Shown here piece by piece: positions 55,363 through 64,000 of a DNA stretch of 64,000 nt. This DNA comes from Xiphophorus maculatus (taxonomy: Eukaryota; Chordata; Actinopteri; Cyprinodontiformes; Poeciliidae): NCBI RefSeq assembly GCF_002775205.1, contig NC_036464.1, positions 9,479,291-9,543,290 of the forward strand. Direction: 5' to 3'. Numbering within the stretch: the stretch's first letter is position 1; each line of letters starts with the position of its first letter. Under the pieces are notes generated by a model, which worked only from the letters and a program-made list of their open reading frames with translations, did no database searches and was not told where the DNA came from. A program made the position numbers and the translations under genes.

Positions 55363-56001
55363 TTTTGCAGTGAAGACAGAATGAAGGAAAACCCGTCCAC
55401 GTATCTCAGCGTTAGGTTGTTCCTCATGGGCGTGCTTCTGATTCATACTAACCTGACCCTTGAGCACTGCCACTGTTCTTGGATCAACAAAGCTTTTCAG
55501 GATTTGAAAGGACTTGGATATTTTATATGCCGCTATCCTTCAGCTGAGTTTCCAGTACAAGTAAACAAAAAGAGGGACATTTGTTATTTGTTACGAGGCT
55601 ATTTAATTTCTAAAAAACGAAACCGTGGTCAGGAGGTAGATTTACAAGAAGAACAAGATAATAATTTGATACTGTCATGTGCACAGTATGCAACCTAGTT
55701 TGCACAGTTTGCACTACTTTTGTGTTTATTATTAAGAGTTTGACAGGAAAAAGTGCCAAGTTGGAGAATCAGAGAGAAACATTCCTCCTCATGATTCGTC
55801 ACAAACTCATTGTCTTTTATTTCTTTTCTTAGCCAAAATGCCAAATGTGACACCTGAACTTCATGAAAAACATTTTTTAGAGCCATATTACTTCATAACT
55901 TATTGTTTTCAACAGTGTATGTTTGATTTATTTTTAAGAATGTATTTTAAAAGTTTGGCTCTATAAAGCTGTCTCTACTTAAAATGTGCAATAATTGTTA
56001 A

Positions 56002-56007
56002 AATAAA
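56002..56007 (+). terminator. Candidate poly(A) signal of slc39a9
   Basis: AATAAA about 1 kb after the stop codon. A second one is near 56298. If used, the foldback element would be in the 3'UTR. Confidence 0.35.
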
Positions 56008-56099
56008 CTGCGACACCATAAATTTAACACTGAAAAGTTGATAAAAATCTGATCTCTTATTGGAGTACATCTGTTCAGCAAAATCATTGCTGATGAAAT

Positions 56100-59000
56100 T
56101 CTGTTGTTACTCCATTGTTCAACCTCATTTTACCAATAAGATGGCTCTTTGTCTCCAATAACATTTTACAAGGTCTGATGCTACAGAGTGGGATTTTTCC
56201 TCTGTGCAGAATTTCTCTTAATTTGAGTTTCTCTGTTGTAGATATCTTTAAAAAATTTGCTATTTTGTTTTAGAGTTGTGTTTCTTTTGTAGCTTTAAAT
56301 AAACTTTGTTTAGCTGAAGAAAAGGAAAAAATGTCTATTAAGGTTATAAAAGTTGCCGACCCCTGATCTAAATCATCCAGAGTTCTTAGTCATGGATTCT
56401 GCTCTCTTCTCTTCAGCTAAGATGGTCATAAAGACAGGTTGGTTTTATCTAAAATGTTCAGGTATTCAAATGAGTTCCCATTTTCCATTCTTCAGAAGGT
56501 TCCCAAGGTCTCTGGAAGAGAAAATGCGCACAGCATCACATATCCTCCACTGTGAACTTCCATACTTTTCTACATATTTTTATGTAGTGTTTATTACTTG
56601 AAAGCTTTGCCTTAGTGTCATATGACCAAAGCACAGATTTCCATTTAAAGTCCAAGTGCCTCTGGCTTTACTCTTTTATGATTGTGATGGTAGGATAGAA
56701 AATATGTTTTTCTGGCATGCAGACCAGAGAAGATGTTGTTATAGAGCAGGGATCTGGAACCTGCAGCTCAGGAGCCCACTGTGGGTCCTTAACCCTCCAC
56801 AGTAGCTCTTCATAGCTGATCAAAACAACAGATATAACAAAACAATGTTTTTAATTATGAAACAATAAAAGTGTTAATTGTTGATAAGTTTTTATGTATT
56901 TTGATGCAGTGCTTTGCTAATTTCCTTAAGCCATTCTGGTTCTTTTTCTATGGATTTGGTCAGCTTATACAATGTGCGCTGGAGACACATCATTTGAAAC
57001 TGTAATCCAAGAATCTTAGAAATTTAAATTAAAAATAAACTGTAAATTAAAAACAATTAGTTTCAATTGTTAGGGTTACCATTAACTGCCTCCTTGTAAT
57101 TTCATAAAAGACAATAATTAACTCTCTCTTAACATTATTTTTTTCTCCAGTGGATACATATCCTCAATTCAAGTTTTTTTATGTGATATGTTGCCTTTTT
57201 TCTGAGGGTGCTAACAAATACGGCTGCATCAGAATTAAAATACGTTTATTAAAATTTTAAATAATAATACATGAATAAAATTAAGGCATGAAATTTACTC
57301 ACATTCTGTTATTCTTTAAAATGTATTGAACATATCCATATACTACCCCCAAAGTAATAAAACATTGTTATAAACCTCTACAACAATGATGGCTTGGTTT
57401 GCTAATGTGATTACAAATAGTTTCCATTTACTTGAAGTAACATGATTGTCATGTAGCTTAGCTGGATTTCTCCTGTTTTAACCTCAAATGAAAGCCTGCA
57501 GTGAGAGACTGTAACAGTAAGACATGTCAGATTAATCAGTAGAGCACACATAACAATGAGTGGTGAAACATTAACTTTTATTTCTTTATAGCTGCACTGT
57601 GAGCTTTGCTTAATGGCCTTCCTGTCAGCATTCATGCACTCTGTGTCTGTAAAAGAAAAAAAATACTGTAACTTTCTAACGGTGGAAGAACTCAACTCTG
57701 CTCCCTAACAGCTACTGTGACACATCTGTTGGCTGAGTGAGTGGAAAGGGTTTGCGTAAGACTGGAATCACGCTTGCCTTGACCTTTTCAAAACAGAGTA
57801 AAAAAAAACAACAACCTTTACATAGTTCCTGAAGGTAAATATGAAAACAAGCTGGAACTTCTACTGTGATTACATAATAAATAGAGATTTCACCATGTGA
57901 GTTATTTCCTGTAACTCCTCAGAAAGTATCCCTGGGCTCCTGGGCCAAATTGAGTTTGTAGATAGAGTGTATGGTGTTGTGAAAGAAGACACACTTTCCT
58001 GAATGTTTCATAACTCTGTATTCTACCCTCTAGCTGCCCTGAATTACATTGTTTTGATCCAAACTAGTAGAAATGGCCTCAAGCTGGTAAACTATGAACT
58101 TGCAGGACTTGTAAAAAAGTTTGCTGTGCTACTTGACCATTTTCTGTTGTCACTAGTTACAAACACAAACTTCAGTGTATTTTAATTCCACTTACTAGCA
58201 CAAAGTAGCATGTAATTGTGAAGTGAAAAACAGAGTTCAGTTTTTTTCTTATTTTACAAATAAAAGCAGTATCTGTTTTTGTACATCTGTCTCTACCAGC
58301 TGTACACATCTGAAAACTAGAAGAAAAAAAAATGTTCGTTGAAAAAAGTTCAAGCTCATTCAGACTGTAAGTTGAGCGTTAAAGTTGGGTTTAGGGCTGG
58401 ACTTTGACTGGGCCATTGTAACATATTCAGTGCTTTGATCTGAACCTTTCCAGTACAGCTCTGACTTTATGTTTACTGTAGTTCTGCTGGAAGTTGAACC
58501 TTCTCTCTAGTTTCAAGTTTTCTTTGCAACATCTAAATACAGCTTTTAGATTGACCTGTATTCAGCTCTGCGGTGAAAATGCTGGCCGCTTAATTCTTTC
58601 CTATTGAATATTTATGATTTTAACAGGCATAAATGACGCAAGTAAATAAATAAAAAGGTCAAATAAAGTGAGACACAATGTAAACTAATCAAATATAACT
58701 TGAAGGATATTTTGTTACATTTTATAAGCAGACTGAAATCGTAAATGTTGTTATTTCTGTGACTCAGTAAGTGTTTACCGTATTCCACGTAGAAACCGAG
58801 GTTATAAAATGTCCATTGCAACTGCCTACACTGCATAGAAATCCTTTCTCTTATCTAGCTGTTACAGTAAGGAAGTTTATGTGATTTCTACAGAAGGATA
58901 AAGCTTCAGTGAGGCAAGTTTTATTTATCTACACTTAGGGCAGAAATTACTCTTCGAATCGTAAGGGTTGCAGACCCCTAGTCTGATACAAAAGGATATT

Positions 59001-59270
59001 TTTCTTTTTTATTCCCAAGACGAAGGATTTTAAATCCAGAAGAATTTGAAATTTTTGCTTTTTCACTGGGTTAAAAAGCCAGTATATTTTCAGAAACCAT
59101 CTCACCTTATCTAGGGATAAGAGCCTAAAACCCTTCATGGAAAAAGTTGTGATTTGTAAAAACCTGAAGAAATGCCCTCATTGCCTGATCTCAGCTTTGA
59201 TGTTCTGCCGTGTTTGTAGTTCAAACATAGTGTTCCATACTGTGAATAAATTCAGTAAAGATGAAGTGTT
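56100..59270. other. Intergenic region rich in transposon relics
   Basis: A hAT-type terminus (gttgccgacccctg) is at 56352-56365. A Tc1-like antisense transposase fragment is at about 56480-56720. Another hAT-like start (cagggatctggaacctgcag) is near 56747. A Tc1-like copy is at 58160-58600 and a hAT-like end (gggttgcagacccctag) at 58965-58981. No gene recognised. Confidence 0.5.
58160..58600 (+). mobile_element. Tc1-like transposon relic
   Basis: 'acaaacttcagtgtattttaattccactt', 'cacaaagtagcatgtaattgtgaagtg' and 'agggctggactttgactgggccattgtaaca' are diverged family blocks in the usual order. The last block recurs at 11645-11690. Confidence 0.6.
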
Positions 59271-59297
59271 TTTATTTTTAAGGCACTTAGAGTGAAT

Positions 59298-59303
59298 TTT
59301 ATT
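59298..59303 (-). terminator. Candidate poly(A) signal of the coiled-coil gene
   Basis: The minus strand reads AATAAAAT about 200 nt after the stop codon at 59506. Motif only. Confidence 0.3.
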
Positions 59304-59505
59304 CAGGTGTAGCAGAGTAAAGGGGTTGGCAACATGTACATCCCACAATTTGGATGTTTATCTTTAAAAATTGTTTTGGAAACAATTCCTTCCACTTTAC
59401 AATGATGCAGCACTTACAAATTGCCCTGCTACAGTAAATCTACATACAAACTTAAATGTGCTGTAAGGAAATAATTTAATATCTAAAAAAACATCCTGAG
59501 TTGTT

Positions 59506-61191
59506 TTAGAGTTTGATTCTGCTCATGGAGGCAGTCAGCTTAGCCTCTAGGGCCATCTGGTGGAAGGTCCGGCTGTGTGTCTGCTGCCTGACCCTGTCCC
59601 TCAAGTGAAAGGAGGCCTGCACCAGCCTCTGCGCCTCCTCCTGCATCTGCTCCCTCAGCTTTTGCAGCCTCTCCCTCTTCCCCTCCTTCATGCAGACGTA
59701 GCTCTCTCTGCACCTCCTGCTGGCCTCCTCCTCTCTCTGGATCTTCTCACTCAGCTGCTGGTGACAGAGCTGTCTGTGTCTGCTCTGTTCTCGTCTCTGC
59801 TGAGTGCGGCTCCTGCGCAGCGCCGAGGCGTTCTGGGCGGCTCTCTCCATGCGACGCTGACTCTGCTGGACCAGGATCTGCTTGTGTGTGAGCTCCTGGA
59901 CACTCTGCAGCTTGGCCCTCATCTGTGCTCTTTGGATCTGGACGTCCTGCACGGCAGCTCGCTCCCGCAGCCGCCTGTGCTGTGCCTCTGCAGCTCGGGC
60001 TCGTTTCTCGGAGGAACGCTGCAGCTTCTTCTCCAGCAAATTCCTCTTCTGCGTTTCATCTTCCTCCATCTTCTGCTCTGCTTGCCTCTTCAGCAGGATG
60101 TGACACAGCATCTCTCTGTGATTCTCCTCCTGCAGCTTTTTCCGCTCCCTCTTCTCCTGCAGCTCTCTGGTCCTCCAGGCCTTCTCCTCCTTCTCTTCTG
60201 CCGCCTGCTTCTCCTTCTCAAGCTCCCTTTTCTCCAGCTCCATCTTCTCCCTAAGCAATCTCTCCTGGTATTTTTTACGCTCCTTTGCCTCCTTCAGAGC
60301 AGCCTCCAGCTTTTCTCTGCGTTGTACCTCAACCACTTCCTTCAGCTTTCTCCATTGGTTCTCCTGGAGCAGCATCTCCTGCTGGAGCTGTGCTGCTTTC
60401 TCCTGCTCCAGCCGCAGCCTCAGCCTCCTGCGGGCCTCCAGCTCCTTGTGCCAATGTTTCATCCTCTGCTTAAGCCTCCTCCTTCGTTCTTTTTCTGCGT
60501 GGGCCTGCCTGGCCTCCTCCCTCCTGCGGGCCTCCTGCCGTTCCTGTTCCTCCTGCTGACAGAGCTTCAGGCGCTCCTGCTCCTCCCGATGCTTGACCAG
60601 CATCAGAGCTGCTATCTTGCGATCCCTCTCTGACACGGTGATGCATGTCTTCCTCTTTATTTCTGAGGTGATCTTCTGCAGTTTCCTCTCAGCAGACGGG
60701 GAGTATCTCAGATCTCCCAGACTGAAGCTGCTGATTGTGCTCCTCTCTGGGTCTCTCTTTGCAGAAACAGAGGAACCGGATTTTGCTTTGAAGCAAAGGT
60801 CTGCATAGACAACTGGCTCTGCTGAGTGATTCTTCACCTTTGGTACAACTTCAGAGCTTGAGGCTGCATTACTTCTTAGGCATTTGCTCCTTTCAGCTTG
60901 AATAATCCTCTCCTGCTCCTTGCTGGACACAGGCATAGGGAAAAGCTTTGATCGTTCCTTCTCGTATGATTCATGCAGAGTCTTCATGGCCTCATAAGGA
61001 GCAGCCTGCTGCCCTGCAATCAGCTCGTTCAGAGATCTAATTAGCAGCTGAACCGGTTTAATACCTGGCTGAGTCCTGGACTCCAGCGAGTGGGGACTTG
61101 TTATGACGCCGCTGCTCTTACCAGGTCCAGGCGGTTCAGAGAGGTTCACATCCAGACAGAGAGCAGGTGAACTAGACCTCAATTCCTCCAT
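59506..61191 (-). CDS. ccdc177: Coiled-coil domain protein, probably CCDC177, intronless
   Basis: Single open frame of 561 residues; biochemical role unknown. Residues 1 to about 160 are low in regular structure. They contain YEKERSKLFPMPVSSKEQER and then DLRYSPSAERKL near residue 160. From about residue 190 (SERDRKIAALMLVKHREEQERL) to 530 the chain is an almost unbroken Arg/Glu/Lys/Gln-rich coiled coil. The C-terminal ASFHLRDRVRQQTHSRTFHQMALEAKLTASM segment departs from that pattern and looks like a family signature. The start at 61191 is the only ATG before the frame closes. Human CCDC177 is also a single-coding-exon gene (about 700 residues, from memory) and lies close to SLC39A9 at 14q24, matching the neighbour here. 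A 357-codon frame on the opposite strand is a shadow caused by the biased codon composition. Confidence 0.8.
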   Translation of the reverse strand: MEELRSSSPALCLDVNLSEPPGPGKSSGVITSPHSLESRTQPGIKPVQLLIRSLNELIAGQQAAPYEAMKTLHESYEKERSKLFPMPVSSKEQERIIQAERSKCLRSNAASSSEVVPKVKNHSAEPVVYADLCFKAKSGSSVSAKRDPERSTISSFSLGDLRYSPSAERKLQKITSEIKRKTCITVSERDRKIAALMLVKHREEQERLKLCQQEEQERQEARRREEARQAHAEKERRRRLKQRMKHWHKELEARRRLRLRLEQEKAAQLQQEMLLQENQWRKLKEVVEVQRREKLEAALKEAKERKKYQERLLREKMELEKRELEKEKQAAEEKEEKAWRTRELQEKRERKKLQEENHREMLCHILLKRQAEQKMEEDETQKRNLLEKKLQRSSEKRARAAEAQHRRLRERAAVQDVQIQRAQMRAKLQSVQELTHKQILVQQSQRRMERAAQNASALRRSRTQQRREQSRHRQLCHQQLSEKIQREEEASRRCRESYVCMKEGKRERLQKLREQMQEEAQRLVQASFHLRDRVRQQTHSRTFHQMALEAKLTASMSRIKL

Positions 61192-62407
61192 TGTAAAAGG
61201 AACTAGACCTCAGTTCCTCCACTGGTTGAAAGTCTCTTCTGCTCAGGAAGGCTGCTGAGCTGAGCGTCTGTCCAGCATATGGAGCTGGTGATCCCCAGGT
61301 GATCAGGGGATTAGCTGATCACCTGACCTCTCACTGTGTGGGATGGATTTATTATTTTGATAACACCCAGGAGGAGCTACAATGTTGATTAAATAGCCAA
61401 GGACATTTATAATTCTAACATAGGTTACCAACTTTTTGGTACAACAAAGTGGGAATTAATCTCAGTCAATATCCCAGGAAATGTGTTTTTAAATTATGTA
61501 ACTTGACAAATCTGCATATAAACACTTTACCGGTTACTTTAGTTTCCATGATCTGACAAAGAAACTCAGAAGAAAAACTGATTGCAATCTGGTAAGGGAA
61601 ATGTTTGGTTACCATGACAACGGATCAGCAAAATCTAAATAAACACCAGCTGTCTGTCGCATCGGGTTCTCCTTTAGCACCATCTAGTGACTGTAATCAC
61701 AGCAATTGAGCTGGATAGGCAACAATGGTTTCAATAAAAACACAAAACAAAAACATCAAAAACAGAAAAACAATGCGAACAATCAGACCTTTGCCCTAGA
61801 GTGGCAGGATGGACATAGAAACCGCTTGAAAAAGTGAGTGTGGCCTTTAAACAGGTAGCCCATGATGAATGGGTTAATATTTTAGCTATATGGAGAACAT
61901 TACCGAAGAATTCTCAAAACATTTTACCTAAGTCATCAAACTTAAATGGCAATCCTGCCAAATACTAGAGAAATTTTAAGTACACCAGTCCCTCCTGCAA
62001 CAAAACACCCACATAACATGTTTCTGCTGCCTGCAATACATAACTTTTACAATGGTGCTCGAAAACTGGCTGGTTTCCCCCTTTTTGTCTAGCTAGCTTT
62101 AGTAATACTGGACCACAGGATATGGCTATAAAAAATAAAGGTCCTTGTTCCTTTGTATGGACTAATGACTTCTTACTTGCTGAGTGGCCTTTCAGTCCAT
62201 TTTAGTGTAGAACGCCTGGGCAGGAGGCCTAGAGGAAGACCAAAAAGGATATAGATCTGGTGAAAGAGGACCTGAAGTTGGTTGGCGTGAGAGTATAGGA
62301 GGTTTGCAACCAGATTCTGACTATGAGAAACCAGCGACCTCTTCCCAGTGTCAGAATCTCACCGTGGAAGAAACTGCATTAGGTTTTCTAATATGCGTCC
62401 TATAGTT
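61192..62407. other. Intergenic region, nothing recognised
   Basis: 61192-61340 probably includes the 5'UTR and promoter of the coiled-coil gene. It contains a direct repeat of about 20 nt: the aactagacctca-ttcctcca block at 61169-61190 recurs at 61201-61220. 61780-62400 looks like old retroelement sequence (around 62210-62330, 'aggaggcctagaggaagacc') but could not be named. Confidence 0.4.
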
Positions 62408-62882
62408 CAGCGGTCCCCAACCTTTTTAGTCGCGCGGACCGGTCAGCCCTTCGCAATTTTGCTGTGGGGAGAAGTCACCTACTTAGTAAACACACCACAA
62501 TTGTTTGGTTAATTTATTGCTTTCTATTTTGTTGACCAAATTTGTATTTTTTTTTACAACTTTTACTTGTGGTCAAGGGCCAAACAAAAATAATTTCAAG
62601 AGCCAGAAATGGCCCCATGAGCCACACTGCTCCATATTATATTTCAGCTGAAATTGACTTTGAATATTTATCTTTGTGCTGCAAGCATCAACTTACTAAT
62701 AAGTTGATGGCAGTACTTGTTTTGTTACTCATTCTGCTGCAAGTTGGCTCAATTTTGACGCGCAAGACGTAACCGGTAAAGTCCGGTTTAGGATTTTCAA
62801 AATAAAAGATCCGGAAGTAGTTCATTATTTCTAGCGCGGCCCGGTACCAATTGGTCCGCGGACCGGTGGTTGGGGACCACTG
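62408..62882. mobile_element. hAT non-autonomous element with intact ends and perfect target duplication
   Basis: Starts cagcggtccccaacc and ends ggttggggaccactg, a 15-bp terminal inverted repeat with one mismatch. It is flanked on both sides by the exact 8-mer ctatagtt (62400-62407 and 62883-62890), the duplication length diagnostic of hAT transposition. 475 bp long, with no transposase. Subterminal cgcggaccggt motifs occur near both ends. Confidence 0.93.
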
Positions 62883-63093
62883 CTATAGTTGATGTTTGCA
62901 TATAAAATAAATCAATAGAGTTTAATTTACAATTTTTATATATTCGTGACATGTGGTAGATCTCAGCCAGCTGATAAGAGAAAAAGTAGATCTTGGTCTC
63001 ACAAAGTTTGGGTGCCCTTGCACTGCACTAGTGTATCTTTTTAGTCCAACAAAATCGGGGTTTTCCTTTTCTTTTATTCTGAAAAGTTGTGCA

Positions 63094-63108
63094 TGACGCG
63101 TCACGTCA
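63094..63108. promoter_or_regulatory. CRE-like overlapping motif upstream of nsmce4a
   Basis: TGACGCGTCACGTCA combines a palindromic TGACGCGTCA with a CACGTCA half site, the type of sequence bound by ATF/CREB-family factors. It lies about 530 bp upstream of the start codon. A GGCTAACGTTAGCC palindrome is at 63290-63303. Confidence 0.3.
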
Positions 63109-63407
63109 ACTTCCTGCGTTTGCACGCCAGAGCTCTGTCTATCGTTTGAATAGTTTTTGTCTGTTTTTAAAATAGGTTTGAAGGTATTCTTTTAACAGAT
63201 TTTTAGACTTTTTGCTCGTGTTTGTGTTTTTTGTAGTTCATTCTGTTCGCATTACCACAGTTAAACAAAACCGCTAAAATCAGGTTAACGGCTAACGTTA
63301 GCCGAAAGCATCAGCAGTTAACCGATAGCTAGCGTTAGCTTTCATTTAGCACCAATCGAGAGCTTTTTATTTGAAGCTGGTCTTGTGGGTTTATTAATTC
63401 TGTAAGG

Positions 63408-63600
63408 TAAATAACTTTGTCTTAACTTCTTTCTTAAATATTTTTTTGCTATGCCATGTTTATAGTTAAACTCTGAACATCTACGACCCTATCGTTACTA
63501 TAATCATAGCCTGTCTCCAAACTTGCTGAAGGTAACTTTTGATAAGTTTTTTCCAAACGTTCTCATTTTGCTTTCTCCTTCATGTGGTTGCCCTTTCGTA
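63408..63600 (+). other. Possible 5'UTR intron of nsmce4a
   Basis: A donor-like TAAG/GTAAAT near 63407 and an acceptor with pyrimidine tract (ttgccctttcgtag) ending at 63600, 25 nt before the ATG, suggest a spliced leader. Inference only. Confidence 0.35.
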
Positions 63601-63625
63601 GAGCCCGTTCTGAAGCAGACTAGAG

Positions 63626-63988
63626 ATGAGGAAGGCCAGAGCGGGCGGTGACGATGAAGCTGTCCGGCAGAACGGGTCGTCCAGCCGGAGGAGAACCGAT
63701 CAACACCCGGGTGATGGAGAGGACCATGACTCGAGCTCCGGTGGTGTGCAAGACGACGATGATGACAACGATCTGGGCCTCAGGAGAGAAATCCGAAGCA
63801 AATACAGGGACCTCATCAACTCAGTTCAACGTCAGTTGTTACTGAGAGGCAGCCGTAACTATTTAACAAAGCTTGAATGAGTTCATAGACTTTTCTTTCT
63901 GTTACAGAAAACAGAGAAGACATGCTGAGTCCTTCCAACAACAAGCTCACAGAAGTCTTAGAAGAGGCAAATAAACTTTTCAAAGATG
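63626..63988 (+). CDS. nsmce4a: NSMCE4A (Nse4, SMC5/6 complex kleisin), 5' end; rest outside window
   Basis: Nse4 bridges the SMC5 and SMC6 heads in the nuclear DNA-repair complex. Exon 1 coding 63626-63830 and exon 2 63908-63988 were read. Exon 1 encodes a charged, probably disordered N-terminus with an acidic run (DDDDDND), then LRREIRSKYRDLINSVQ. The split codon C/AA joins it to QNREDMLSPSNNKLTEVLEEANKLFKD. This matches the human RHQYRALINSVQQNREDIL...KLTEVLEEANTLF block, the start of the Nse4 N-terminal helical domain that binds the SMC6 neck. Exon 2 ends in donor GATG/GTATGT at 63989. Remaining exons are off-window. Confidence 0.93.
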
Positions 63989-64000
63989 GTATGTGAGAAA

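Noticed and set aside
55381-55698. 105-codon plus-strand frame after the foldback element
   Set aside because: No homology recognised, no splice or promoter context, and it lies in the probable slc39a9 3'UTR.
56747-58981. Single 2.2-kb hAT element linking the two hAT-like ends
   Set aside because: The flanking 8-mers do not match, and Tc1-like fragments lie between. The ends more likely belong to separate decayed copies.
59560-60633. 357-codon open frame on the plus strand
   Set aside because: It is antisense to the coiled-coil gene. Its Leu/Pro-rich composition is the mirror of Glu/Lys/Arg/Gln codons; no start context or splice structure supports it.

Overview
The window is nuclear DNA from a bony fish, almost certainly a teleost. 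It has spliced vertebrate genes with short AT-rich introns, teleost-type Tc1-like and hAT-like DNA transposon relics, and microsatellites. All genes below were assembled by reading exons and splice sites by eye. No alignment was run, so orthology statements rest on recognised protein sequence and on remembered human gene order.

Layout. 510-5506 (minus) is the 5' two-thirds of a calpain-2/8-type protease gene that runs off the left edge. 5640-12240 is intergenic, with transposon relics and a possible distal 5' exon. 12280-20325 (plus) is a complete 21-exon calpain that best fits CAPN11. The two calpain genes stand head to head. 21317-25444 (minus) is mrpl14 (mitochondrial uL14m), whose only intron carries a 2.6-kb modular repeat. 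The gap 25445-26305 looks like a shared promoter for mrpl14 and tmem63b. 31422-47391 (plus) is tmem63b (830 residues, stress-gated cation channel), with a roughly 3-kb 3'UTR. 52056-54976 (plus) is a ZIP9-type zinc transporter (slc39a9-like) with a foldback element in its 3' region. 59506-61191 (minus) is an intronless coiled-coil gene, probably ccdc177. 63626-63988 (plus) holds the first two coding exons of nsmce4a (SMC5/6 complex kleisin) and runs off the right edge.

The genes do not form one pathway. The order CAPN11-MRPL14-TMEM63B matches human 6p21.1, SLC39A9-CCDC177 matches human 14q24, and NSMCE4A is on human 10q26. The window therefore joins three ancestral blocks.

Most notable points: a U12-type (minor spliceosome) intron in capn11; GC-AG introns in the left calpain and in slc39a9; a 12-nt microexon in both calpains; a symmetrical 48-nt cassette-type exon and a second, unexplained exon-like block in tmem63b; a 66-nt in-frame, stop-free intron in slc39a9; loss of the histidine-rich loop in the ZIP9 protein; an intact-ended hAT element with perfect 8-bp target duplications; and many short perfect snap-back palindromes in non-coding DNA, one of which shares a 20-mer with capn11 exon 1. 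No wholly new multi-gene system was recognised.
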